A DNA stretch of 64,000 bases from NCBI GenBank assembly GCA_030549205.1, contig JAUKTV010000024.1, forward strand, positions 124,001 through 188,000, in the 5' to 3' direction. Under the pieces are notes generated by a model that saw only the letters and a program-made list of their open reading frames with translations, was not told the origin of the DNA and did no database searches. Source of the stretch: Apiosordaria backusii. Its lineage: Eukaryota; Ascomycota; Sordariomycetes; Sordariales; Lasiosphaeriaceae. Positions 23,646 to 34,438 of this stretch are shown here, piece after piece. Positions within the stretch are counted from its first letter, which is position 1. Each line of letters opens with the position of its first letter. Position numbers and translations under genes: made by a program.

Positions 23646-24728
23646 TCAAAGAAGAGCCTTCTGTGCCATGGCTAGAGCACCCTCGAAGGTCTTGTTTCCG
23701 CCGATGAAACCAGCCGCGTGCACAAAGACGGAGCCTGGCACACCAGAGATTCCATCGAGCTCCTCGTCACGGAAGCCCCTCCAGGCCTCAGGCAAGGGTT
23801 TCCGGCTCTGGAACGAGTCCTTGGTGACAGGCACACACTGAATCCTCCACTTCGCGTCGGGGGTGGGCTTCTCGGGGTAAAGGACGTAAAGAACCTTGCC
23901 GGCTTCGGGGTTCTGCTCCTCGAGGGTGTACAGATGATCTTTCCAGGGGGCGGACTGCTTCTTGAGAACCATGATGCGGCCTCCAGCGTCGTACTCGTTG
24001 CGCGCTGAGAAGGCCTCATCAACGACCTCTCTGGCGGGCAGCCAGGCGGAGGTAAAGTAGTCCAAGTCCCGGTCAAACTCCTCGCCAATGCGCTGGCTGG
24101 CGAGTTCGAAGCGCTTGTCTTCGGCTTCTTGGGCGGCGACGGGGTCCTCAGGAATTGGGTCGTTCCAGTTGGGGTTCAGCCTGCCAACCATGGCGCCGAG
24201 TGTGAAGCCACCGTTGGAGAACTTCTTTTCCAGACCGGCAGCAGCAAGACCGGCAGCATCGTAGGCGCTGATACCGTTGTCGTGGGCGTCAAGAGCCTCG
24301 ACAAAGCTCTGATAGATCTTGTTCCATATAAGACCAACTTGCTCGCTGTCCTCGGGTTTGCTGAGGCGGCGGGCAATGATTTGCTTGCCAAAGTGCATAT
24401 AAACCAAACCAGCACTGCTCAGCTTGGTGGCGCGCTCGGGGAAGGTGGTGGAGAATGTGCGCTGGTGGTGATCGTAGCGGTGGCGGGCGGGCTCATACTC
24501 GCCGCCGACGTCGACGACAATGTCGCACTCATCGAGGAGCTTGGGGTCGCGGGTGCGGACAAGCTTGGCGTTGGCGTAGGTTGGGATGTGCTTGCGCAGC
24601 ATGTAAACTGCCAGGGCCTCATCGGCGTGGAAGTGGCCATTGTGAGTGCCAATGGCAACCACCCCACTGTCCGTCTTGAGACGCTTCGCTGCGTTTTCGG
24701 CCATCTTGAGGGCAAAGGTACGGAGCAT
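23646..24728 (-). CDS. myg1: MYG1 family exonuclease (UPF0160)
   Basis: A single exon of 360 codons. The family is widespread in eukaryotes. Human MYG1 is a 3'-5' RNA exonuclease acting in nucleolus and mitochondrial matrix, with a DHH-phosphoesterase-like fold. Visible motifs are GTHNGHFHADEALA at 27-40, DVGGEYEP at 73-80, YDHHQRTF around the DHH at 86-88, and DAHDNG at 147-152. These acidic and histidine clusters bind the catalytic metals. The C-terminal part, with WRIQCVP and SRKPLPEAWRGFRDEEL, ends in GFIGGNKTFEGALAMAQKAL, matching the family end. Length is typical. The first ATG gives MLRTFALKMAENAAKR, weakly presequence-like. A second Met at codon 9 is an alternative start and could give the nuclear form. 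This is the last gene before the AT-rich block, about 400 bp from its border. Confidence 0.95.
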   Translation of the reverse strand: MLRTFALKMAENAAKRLKTDSGVVAIGTHNGHFHADEALAVYMLRKHIPTYANAKLVRTRDPKLLDECDIVVDVGGEYEPARHRYDHHQRTFSTTFPERATKLSSAGLVYMHFGKQIIARRLSKPEDSEQVGLIWNKIYQSFVEALDAHDNGISAYDAAGLAAAGLEKKFSNGGFTLGAMVGRLNPNWNDPIPEDPVAAQEAEDKRFELASQRIGEEFDRDLDYFTSAWLPAREVVDEAFSARNEYDAGGRIMVLKKQSAPWKDHLYTLEEQNPEAGKVLYVLYPEKPTPDAKWRIQCVPVTKDSFQSRKPLPEAWRGFRDEELDGISGVPGSVFVHAAGFIGGNKTFEGALAMAQKALL

Positions 24729-25130
24729 ACAGTTTTGTCAGCTGGCTCTTTAATTGTTGTTTTTGAGGGGGTTGGGCCAAAAATACAAGCATAATGGAGC
24801 GAGTAGCAGTGAATACAGTAGTCCCCTGGTTTGTTTGTCTAGCGCGGTACAGCCAAGCCCACTATCGCTAGGTGGGCAATTATCGACGGCCACCATACCA
24901 AACAGGAAGTCTGATTCAGAAAAGACCCCAGCAAGCGAAAAAGAAGCCAAGTTCAACCCTTGACACGCCATATTCAACCCTGGCAGCCGTTTTTTTGGGG
25001 AGTCTTCAGTGGCCCGAAACCCCTGTTCAAATCCACCGAGTGTACCACGCTAGACAAACAAACCGGGGGGGTACTGTAAGTCGACCAACCAGGGTGTTGC
25101 GCTACCGGGTAATTGCGCCATCAAGCGATT
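24729..25130. other. Promoter flank of MYG1 up to the heterochromatin border
   Basis: Normal-GC DNA with no gene. It holds the MYG1 promoter. Composition switches abruptly at its right end to TpA-rich sequence. Confidence 0.6.
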
Positions 25131-25959
25131 TACTTTTTCTATATAAGCCGTCAACACTATAATATTATATTGCTTATATTTACTTTTCTAAATCGAATTT
25201 AATAAAGCCCTCTAACGCTACTTAAAACTAAAGATCTATATATTTCTATAATTTATTAAAGTCTTTACTATTTTTATAATTTATTAAAGCCTTTACTAAC
25301 TTTAATTTTAACTTTAATAATATTAATAATAATAATAAACTTATTATTTAAATTTAACTTAACTTTTTTTTTTTTAACTTAACTATTTAATTTATACTTT
25401 TAGTTTTTTTATTTAAACTATTGTAAGGTCACTAATATACAATATGTTAGGTATATAATAATTGATTAATTTTATATCTGCTATATAAGAAGTGGCTATA
25501 TATATATATATAGATCCTCCTATATCCTTATATCTTTCTATAATAATACCTCCCTTTAAAAAAAAATTACTACCTCCTAGTAATATAACCTATTAATAGC
25601 CATCCTTATTAATATCTATAACTATATTTATTCCTTAGCCTATAAATAGTAATGCCCAGTTTCTTTATAACCTATTGTAATAACTCTCTTTAATATTATA
25701 TTTATAAAGTTCTATAGCTTATAATTTATAATAATATCTATTTACTTTAAAACTTTATTTATAATAATAATGGAAAAAATACATTATTATAATAAAGTAA
25801 AGAAACGTTTATATCTATTTAACCTTACTCCTTTTTTTTTTCTTTCTTTTTATTTAATTTATTTACTACTACTTTTTATTCTCTTTACTTACTTACTATT
25901 ATATTTATTAAATTATCCTAACTTTTTATTACTTAATTTTCTAATATTAGTTTTTATTT

Positions 25960-26160
25960 AATTAAAGTTAAATTAGTATATTTTAAATTAAAGCTAAACG
26001 TTTATCTTTACTTAAAGTTAAGGGTTTATTTTAAATTAAAGCTAAATATTTATTTTAAGTCAGAGTTAAGAGTTTATTTAAAGTTAAACTTAAAAGTTTA
26101 TTTAAAGTTAGACTTAAAGGTTTATTTTAAATTAAAGCTAAAGTTTTATCTTTAATTATT
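25960..26160. repeat. Degenerate tandem array of a GTTAA-rich unit of about 25-35 bp
   Basis: Variants of TTTAAAGTTAAACTTAAAGG and TTTATTTTAAATTAAAGC recur about seven times in succession. Unit boundaries are blurred by transitions. Confidence 0.55.
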
Positions 26161-26430
26161 AAGTCGATAATTTTTTAAATCTTTATTTAGGCCTTTTTAA
26201 TTAAGCTTTCTTCATTATATTTATTTTTATTTTACTTTCTTTTTATTACTCTAAATATCAGAAGTATATTAAATAAAATTAACATTTTAATTACCACTTA
26301 AGTAATAATAAATATTATAAGTATATCGGTTAAGGTTAATATTTTAGTTATTATTTAAATAATAATAAATATTATAAGTATATTAATTAAAGTCGACATT
26401 TTGACTTTTATTTAAATACTAATAGATATT

Positions 26431-26441
26431 ATAAATATATT
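26431..26441. repeat. Left target-site duplication of the SINE-like element
   Basis: ATAAATATATT, identical to the right copy. Confidence 0.8.
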
Positions 26442-26937
26442 CCCCCGTGGCGCAGTGGCATGCGTCTGAGGGCCTCTCAAATTGCTGCATTCAATTGAGA
26501 GGTAGTGAGTTCGAGTTTTGTGCAGGGCAAAAAAGAGCTGAATTTTCATTGGCTAGTGGCTGAAGTAAAAAGTGGGGCAGGGCCTGCTTTTACCGTAACC
26601 TACGGACTAATGAGACAGCCTTACTACCTAGGAGTATCTACTAGGCGCAGGTGCAACTGCGAAGGCTGTAGCTATACCGAAACCGGCCAAGGGGATATTT
26701 ATCGAAGCCTTACGGGGCCAGAGGCGCTAGGATAGCTTAGAAGCCAGGTATAAGTAAGGATAAAGGGGTTTTAGTCCAGTTAAACCTAAATAGGCTAGAT
26801 AAAAATATATAGGTTTCTTCTTAAAATAGGTAGTGGCCTTACGGCTTATATATAGTAACCTCTTTAGCTAAGCATAAATAGGCTAATTCCCAATCTACTA
26901 TAACGTTTAACAACGTTCAATATCATTTTTTTTTTTT
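26442..26937 (+). mobile_element. tRNA-derived SINE-like element
   Basis: A normal-GC, roughly 496-bp segment sits in AT-rich DNA. Its first 80 bases look tRNA-derived. An A box TGGCGCAGTGG lies at 26448-26458 and a B-box-like GAGTTCGAGTT at 26507-26517, about 50 bp apart, as in pol III internal promoters. Between them an 8-bp stem, CCTCTCAA (26473-26480) with TTGAGAGG (26495-26502), occupies the anticodon-arm position with a 14-base loop. A body of unrelated sequence with no credible protein follows. The element ends in a run of 12 T (26926-26937), a pol III terminator and tail. It is flanked by an 11-bp direct repeat ATAAATATATT, extendable to 13 bp. The tRNA isotype is not assignable, because the acceptor stem is degenerate. 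By definition it depends on LINE proteins in trans. The lack of C-to-T decay implies insertion after the surrounding DNA was mutated. Confidence 0.75.
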
Positions 26938-26948
26938 ATAAATATATT
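26938..26948. repeat. Right target-site duplication of the SINE-like element
   Basis: ATAAATATATT directly after the T12 tail. Removing the insertion and one copy restores the 57-bp satellite period. Confidence 0.8.
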
Positions 26949-28084
26949 AATTAAAGTTAATATTTTAATTTCCATTTAAATAGTAATAGATATTATAAAT
27001 ATATTAGTTAAAGTTAATATTTCAGCTACCGTAATATAAATTGAAATTAAAACTAGTATTAAAACTTACTTTATTATATTAATAAATAAATTTGTATTTA
27101 TAAAAGTAGTTACCTTTATAGTTTATTAAATAATAGTTTAAATATTTATATAATATTTTAAAACTATTATATTTAATTATTATTATTATAAAACGTTATT
27201 AAGTTTATTATTTAATATTTAAATTACTTTAATAACCGTTAAAATCCTATCAGCTTAATCGTTTATTTTTTCTTTAATAAAGTTTTATAATATATTAATA
27301 ATAATATACTTTATCATATTTTTAAAAAGAGGTTAAATTTCTCTTAATTTAAATTAAATATTAACGTTTTAACTACTATTAAAAAACTTACTTATTATAT
27401 TAATATAATTCTAAAGTAAATTATTTAATTTATCGATATCTTTTTTATTTTACTTTATTATGACTTTAATTAACTTTTAAATCTTTATTAATATTTTAAT
27501 TAACTTTTAAAATTATTTAATATAAGTATTTAATTAATTAAATATAAGCTTAACCTTTTTATAATTGAAAGTTTTTAATTTATTTTTAACTATTTTAATT
27601 ACTTTAATAAAATTAAAGTTAAATATTAAAGACTTTCTTTTTCTTTAAAGCCTTTATTTTATTTTCTTTATATTTACTTTTCTATACCTTAATATCCTTT
27701 ATATAATTTAATTTATATAAACTACCTTTATAATAATTTATTAAATATTGAAGTTTTAATTTAATAGCTAATTACTTTATAATATATTTAATAAAATTAT
27801 AAATTATTTTAATATTATTTTTAATATTAATTAACTTAACGGTTTTAACTTATATATTCTTTTTTCTAAAGTTATTTTTATTAAGGTCGAAATCCTGATA
27901 TTAAAAATTTAAACTAAGCTTATATTTATTTATTAAATTATAAAGGTTCAATCTATTTATATACTTTTATAGTTTTAATAGAAATTTAAATATTCTATTT
28001 TTATTAAACTAAATAAGCTTTATACTTATAAAGTATTTAATTTTCAATAGTATAAATATTTTATTTATAACTTTAATTATAAAT

Positions 28085-28919
28085 TATTAGAATAGGTATA
28101 GCCAATTATAGGCCTAAGGGCCCTGTAATTAGTGCTTACACACTAGCTTACAGTGCAGCAGAAGTCTTATGCATAATACCTATAGCTTAGTACTAGGGTA
28201 CTAGAATACAGCACCTCGCAGGTACTGCAGAACAGAAATATAGTAGGTAAACAATTGTATTATAGTACTAGCCTTCTATAAATCTACTGTAATAATCTCT
28301 ATAGTAGGGTTTGTACTTGACCTTTACTATATACTTACCGACTAATGTACGATACCTTGTATACCCTAGCAGGCAGATAGGCTAAAGTATAGCTTAGTTA
28401 ACTCCGAGATTTACTAAGCCCTATAAACTACTTATTAAGCCCTCTATAGCTTCCGATTTATAGGGCCTATAAGCCTATAATTTAGTATAGTAATAATATA
28501 CCTACTTAACTATAGGCCTACCAATTTTAAGCCAGTTTAGCTAGCCCAGTAGTTAACTATAGGTCTTATAAGCAGCTAAGTTAGTATAGTTTATAGTTCT
28601 TTAAAAATCGACTTATAGCTATATAAAAGGAGCTGCAAAACCTGACATCCTTAACCTAAAGTGCGGGTTATTGTAGGGTTAGGGTTAGGCTACTTATACT
28701 ACCTATAGCAGTAGGCCTTAATAGCTTGAATATAAAATTATAGGCGGTTTGGCCTACTGGTTAGTAGAATGTAGGCCTTTGAATAGCCCTATAGTAAAGT
28801 AAAGTGCCAGGCAAATGCCAGGTAGCTAACGGGTAGGCTTTCTTACTTAAGCTTCCACTACATAGTATAATAGCAGCCACCTACTATAAACTTAGGCCTT
28901 ACAGAGACCTAGTTTAATA
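28085..28919 (-). mobile_element. Solo Copia LTR in inverted orientation (family of Copia A/B/C)
   Basis: This is the reverse complement of the 834-bp LTR that starts at 28940. It runs from a mutated ...CAATA end at 28085 to the mutated TGTTAAACTAGGTC start at 28919. No internal region follows on its side, so it is a solo or stranded LTR. The 5 bases on each side do not match, so a clean target duplication is not visible. Only 20 bp separate it from the next LTR, making a palindrome with 0.83-kb arms. Confidence 0.85.
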
Positions 28920-28939
28920 ATAATAAAAACATTAAATAG

Positions 28940-29773
28940 TATTAAACTAGGTCCCTATAAGGCCTAAGTTTACAGTGAGTGGCTGCTATTATACTACGTG
29001 GTGGAAGCTTAAGTTAGAAAGCCTACCCGTTAACTACCCGGCACTTACCCAGCACCTTACTTCACTGCAGGGCTATTTAAAGGCCTGCATTCCGCTAACT
29101 AGTAGGCCAAACTGCCTATAATTTTATATTTAGGCTACTAAGGCCTACTACTGTAGGCAATATAAGTGGCCTAACCTTAACCCTACGTTGACCTACACTT
29201 TAGGTTAAAGGTACTTAGTTTTGCAGCCCTTTTATATAGCCATAAGTCGATTTTTAAAAAGCTGTAAACTATACTAACTTAACTGCCTATAAGACCTATA
29301 ACTAACCATTAGGCTAGCCAAATTAGCTAAGAATTGGTAAGCCTATAGTTAAGTAGGTATATTATTACTATACAAAATTATAAGCCTATAAGCTCTATAG
29401 GTCAGAAGCTATAGAGGGCTTAGCAAATAGTTTATAAGGCTTAGCAAACCTTAAGGTTAATTAAGCTATACTTTAGCCTATTTGCCTACTAAGGTATATA
29501 AGGTACTATACGTTAATTAATAAATATATAGTAGAAGTTAAGTATAAACCCTACTATAGAGATTATTATAGTAAATTTATAAAAGACTAGTACTATAATA
29601 TAATTATTTACTTACTATATTTCTATCCTATAGTACCTATAAAGTACTGTATTCTAATACCCTAATACTAAACTATAAATATTATATATAAGACTTTTAC
29701 TATATTATAAGCTAATATATAAGTACTAATTATAAAGCCCTTAGGCCTATAATTAACTATATCTATTTTAATA
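28940..29773 (+). repeat. 5' LTR of Copia A
   Basis: 834 bp, beginning TATTAAACTAGG (mutated TGTTAAAC) and ending TTTTAATA (mutated ...CAACA). It contains a TATA-like TTTTATATAGC near 29234 and a CCTTAACCCTACG telomere-like stretch. Bases 29101-29292 are identical to 37091-37282. Confidence 0.85.
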
Positions 29774-29790
29774 AGTTATAAGCCTAAAAG
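29774..29790 (+). other. Primer-binding site of Copia A
   Basis: AGTTATAAGCCTAAAAG directly follows the LTR, a mutated form of GGTTATGAGCCCA. This resembles the half-tRNA(iMet) primer site known from Drosophila copia. Confidence 0.5.
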
Positions 29791-31599
29791 ATACTTAACT
29801 AGGTTATAGGTTTATAAGCTTAGGTTTAAAGCCTTTTATAAATAACGGCTTAGGCTATTGTAGACTATATTATAAGTAAGTTATAAAATTACTGATTTTA
29901 AAGCTTACCTATTAAGGTAGGGTTATAAGGTAAATCCTAAGCTTACCTTACCTTATTAGGTTTTTTAAAGGCCTATAAGATTTAAATTTACACCTACTAT
30001 TAAATTTATTATACTATAAGGTATGTAAAAATTAGGCTTAATAGGGCACTAAAGGCCTATAAGCTATAAGCTTATAAAAGTTAGAAATAGCTTTTTACTT
30101 TAACTATAGTTAAGTAGGTAGTTCTGTAAATCCTAAAGGTAGGTAAAAAAAAGTAAAAAGGTAGAGCGACCTTTTTAACTATTACTATTATTAGTAGTTA
30201 TAGTAATTTACTATATAAAATAGAGCCTATTCTTTAAAGCTTTTAGGCATTGTAGACTTAGTACCTTTTACTATATAAGTAAACTATAGTTAAAGCTTTA
30301 GTTAAAAACGGTATTAAGTTAAGGTTTTAAAGCCTTATAGGACGTTTTAGCAGTAAGTGTATTAAGCCTTTTATAGATTTAAAAATATAAGATACTAAGT
30401 CTAAATAGGGGCCTTTTAGAGGGGAAAAATTAGTAGATTCTTACTATATATAGGCCTTTACTGTTTAATTAAGGAAGTAAGAGGCTTAGATTTAACAATT
30501 GTAAAGTACTATAACTAAAGTAGTAGAGTAGATTAAGCTTTTAATAGTAATTTAAAGTGCTTTAAATTAGCTTAAGGCTACTATAACTGTACCTTTAATA
30601 GTAGTTAAAGCTATATATTAAGAAGCTATAGCGGCCTATTAGTTAAGGCTTAAGGCTAATAGTAGTTCTATAAAGGTCTTTTATATTATTATAGCTATTA
30701 AAATGATTAAAAAGGTTTACAAATTTCCTACTAACTAAAGGTTTATAGACTTTAAGAATTTCGATTTATAGAAATAGGGCTTAAATATTATATTATATAT
30801 TATCGATATAACTACTTTTATAGAAAACCCTACTATAGTAGCTTACTAAAGTAATGCTAAATAGGCTTTACTATTAATATTACTTTAAAATAGTATAGCC
30901 TTAAGCCTTTAGGCTTTTATTTTATAGTAAATAAGTCCTATTAAAGCTTATAAACTACTTATTTAAAGGTATTTCTATAATGTTAAATTATATCGAAGGA
31001 ACTTTTATAAGGAATACTATTTTTTAAACTTTTATTAATTTATAGGCTTTTTAGTAGACTTTAATGTTAAGTTCTTTAATATAGTTAGCTAGTTTATACT
31101 AACTGGTATCGACCTTTAGATTATAAATTAAGTAAATTAATACTTATAGGTTATAAAAAAGAGCTTTTTATAGTAAGTTAAGAAGTAATAAAGCATTATA
31201 TAAACTACTAAAGTATTAGGTTAAAATATAAGCGTTATTGACTTAAGCTTTTTAATAGTAAATCTATTAAAAGAATAGTATATTTTAACCTTTATTGCCG
31301 TTAAAGGTATAGCTTATAGAAGTAGAAAAGGCCTTTATAAAGGTATTAAGAAGAAGGTTTTTTTAAGTAAGAAGTTTAAAAGTAATAGTAATAGTAGCTT
31401 TAATAGCCTTAGTAGTATTTTTTAAAAGAAAAAGAAGAAAGGTTTTAAAAGGCTTAAAGGCTTTAAAAAAAGGCCTAAGGTTAAAGATTCGTTTACTTAT
31501 ATAGTAAGCTTTTATAATTTAGTTTTAAAGGTCTTTAAAGACTTTAATAATGATAATAGTAATAAAGGTATTTATATAGTACCTATAGGGCTTATTAAA

Positions 31600-34438
31600 A
31601 GCATTAAAAGTACTAAAAGCAAGGCTTTAGTAGTACTTTCTTTAAAGGATGCCTTTCTATATAATACTGGGTTTACTAACTATATTATTAATAGTTGAAA
31701 ATAGTTTACTAATTATAAACTTAATAATAGCTTACTGAGGACAATTTATATAAGAAAAGGTCCTTTAATATTTAAGGGCTTTGAAACCGCTATATTTATA
31801 GTACTTTTTTAAAAAGAACCTTTTAAATATACTAAGCTTAAGTTTAAAAATATTCTATATATTCTTTAGTTTTATATTAACCTTTTTAATAGTATATTAT
31901 ACTATAAGGTTAGCGGTTAGGTTAAAAAGAAAGTACTATATAGCTTAATAAGGCTTTAATAGTAGTATTTAATTTCAAGACTTTAGGCTTTTTTTTAAAA
32001 TTATAAAGGGTAAAGAGGCCTATTATTTACTATAATATAAGTTTTAACATTATTAGTTAAAAGTGAAAATTAATAGTAGAGCTTTTTAATAGGCCTTTAT
32101 TTTAAAAGGATAGCTATTTAAAGGTCGATTTAAACTTTTAAAGGTTTAATAATAGGCTTATAGAGTTAAATAGCAATAGTACTATTAACTTTAATTTAAA
32201 CATTTAAAAGGTAAAGCCTTATAGGCTTAAGGGATTTAAGTCTGGTTATAAAGAAGGCTATATTTAGGATATATTTAAAAGAATAAAGCTTTATTAGCTT
32301 ATAAAAGGCCTTAATAGTTTAAGTAACCTTAACTTTAAAAGATTTAGTTAAGGTAGACTTACTAAAAAGCTCTATTAGCTTATAAAAGGCTTTAATAGCT
32401 TAAGTAACCCTGGCTTATTTAATTAAGAATAAGCTTAAAAAGGCTATATACTTAAGGAGGCTATTAAAAATATCTTTAATATTACTATAGACTATTATAG
32501 TAAATTGCTTTAAATAGTATTAAAATAGTATATTAAGTTAGGTTATATAGACTTAATATTATTAAAAAAGACCAGTAAAATTACTACTAGGCTTTTAAAC
32601 TTAGATTTAATAAAAAAAGTAGATTTTTAATACTTAGTTTATAATAAAGTTAAGGTAGTAAGAAGGCTTTAATTTTCTACTATTTTAGACTTACTTAAGG
32701 TCTTAGGTTCTATTAAAGGCAATACTTTTAAAATTAAGCCTATATCCTATAATAGGCTCCTTATAATATTAATTTTAATAGACTAAAAATCCCAGTTTAA
32801 GTAGGCCTTTTATTTATTAAATACTAAAGGACTAACTATACTAAATACTATAAAAGGCTTTTTTAAAGGCTTAAAGAACTATTATAATAGGTACCTTATT
32901 TATTTCTATTATAACGGTAGAAAAGAAATTAACTATAAATTATAGGCCTAGTTTTTTATTAAAGGCGTTAAATTTTCTACTTTTAAGCCCTATATTTATA
33001 AGCAAAATGGCCTAATTAAACGTTCTATTAAAGTATTTTTAAATCAGTTATAGGCTATAATAGTATTATTATAGTTCTTTTAGTATTTATAATACTATAT
33101 AGTGCCTATAGTATTTAAATTAATTAACTATACTATAGTTAATAATAGGGACTTAACTTTCTATTAAACGTTTTATAATAAATTAAAGCTTTCTTTTTTT
33201 TATAAACTAGACTTAAGCTGGTTTAAGGCTATAGGCTCCTTTATAAAGCTCTTTATTTTAATTAAAAAAAGTTTAAAGCTTTAAAGCTATAAGCCTATAT
33301 AAAGCTTAGTAAGCTATTGGCTGTCTTTAAAAATAAGACCTACTAAATATAGATATTAGTTAAAAGGGTAGTAGTAAAATCTTTCTTTATAAATATAGTA
33401 AATAAATCTACTGTAATTTAAAGTATTATTGTTATTTTAAAAGGGGATTTAAGCTGAAAGAAGGTAAAGCTACTATAATTAGTAGATAAAGATAGTAACC
33501 TATGCTTTAAATATAACTTAATTGGCCAATTAAATTTGGAAATTAGCTAATAGGCTAATATTGAAAAATTCTTTAATAGTAAACTAATTAATAGGCTTAC
33601 TATTTAAAAGGCTATAATCGATAGTAGTTTAAAACCTTTTAATAGGCCTATTATAGGCTTTAAGGTTAGTTTAGAACCTTCTATTAAAGACTACTTATCG
33701 ATAGAAGTAAAAGAACTATACTTAAGTATAAGTAAAGATATTAAAATAAACATTAGTTAATTTATTAAATTAATACTAATTAAAGTTAAGGCCTATTACT
33801 ATAAGGTTTTTAAGGGTCCTTTTAATATTAGTTTATTACTTTAAATACTAAAATAAGTATTAAAGAACTTTAAAAAATCTTATTAATTAAAGGCTATATA
33901 TAGTAAATTTAAGTAAATAGTTAATTAAAAAACCTTTAAGTTCCTTTTTTAAGGTATTTTTTTTAAAGACTATATGCTATTAACTAGTAGGTTAATACTA
34001 TATAAGAAGATTAATAAAGAAAATAGGCTTTTAAAGTTTAAAGTTAGGCTAATTATTAAAGGATTTTTATAAAAAGAAGGCTTAGATTTTATAAAGACCT
34101 TTGCCTTTACTATTATACTATTTACTTAATATATATTATTAACTATAGCAGCTTTATTAAATTGGGAAATAAAGTAGATCGATTTTATAAAGGTATTTCT
34201 TAATAGCTATTTAAAAGAGGAGAATTATATAATAATACTTAAAGGCTTCTATAAGTTTTACTAATTAATAGACTTAATTATTAAAGTTAAGCTATATAAG
34301 TAAAGCTTTAAGTTTAAAATTAACTAAATAATTTATCTTTTTAAAGCCCTATATAGCTTAAAGTAAAGCCTTAGACTTTAATAAGTTAAACTTACTAAAT
34401 TACTAAAAGAAAAGGGTTTTATAATACTAATTTCTAAC
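31600..34438 (+). pseudogene. Copia A gag-pol remnant
   Basis: Collinear with the pol remnant of Copia B. An integrase-like stretch lies near 32,760-33,180 and reverse transcriptase begins near 34,080 with the IDFIKVFLN-type motif near 34,177. It is cut at 34438, before the catalytic YVDD. Many in-frame stops come from CAA/CAG/TGG changes, so it is dead. Confidence 0.7.

Larger units (their letters stand above)
26281..27065. repeat. 57-bp tandem (satellite-like) array, interrupted by a SINE-like insertion
   Basis: The anchor AA[C/T]ATTTT recurs at 26281, 26338, 26395, 26959 and 27016. After removing the 507 bp of insertion plus duplicated target, every step is exactly 57 bp. Units share ...TTAAATAATAATAGATATTATAA... 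and differ mostly by transitions. At least five copies are present, with a degenerate half-copy upstream. Confidence 0.75.
25131..28084. other. AT-rich, RIP-like degenerate DNA without recognisable element ends
   Basis: This stretch is dominated by TpA, A and T runs, with almost no CpA left, except for the normal-GC insertion inside it. No frame is open for long: one 63-codon Phe/Leu/Tyr-rich frame near 25770 is a composition artefact. Local degenerate tandem arrays are listed separately. The source of the DNA is unidentified, probably mutated repeats. Confidence 0.65.
28940..34438 (+). mobile_element. Copia A: 3'-truncated, RIP-mutated Ty1/copia retrotransposon
   Basis: It has a 5' LTR (28940-29773), a half-tRNA-type primer site and an internal region collinear with Copia B. 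Homology stops at 34438, inside the reverse transcriptase region (equivalent to about 42,429 in copy B), where another element's TG terminus begins. No 3' LTR is found. Reading frames are broken throughout by TAA and TAG from transitions. Confidence 0.85.

Noticed and set aside
25770..25961. 63-codon Phe/Leu/Tyr-rich frame
   Set aside because: Explained by AT-rich composition (TTT/TTA/TAT codons).
26505..26735. 76-codon frame inside the SINE-like element
   Set aside because: Starts at GTG, spans the B box and has no family resemblance; SINE bodies are non-coding.
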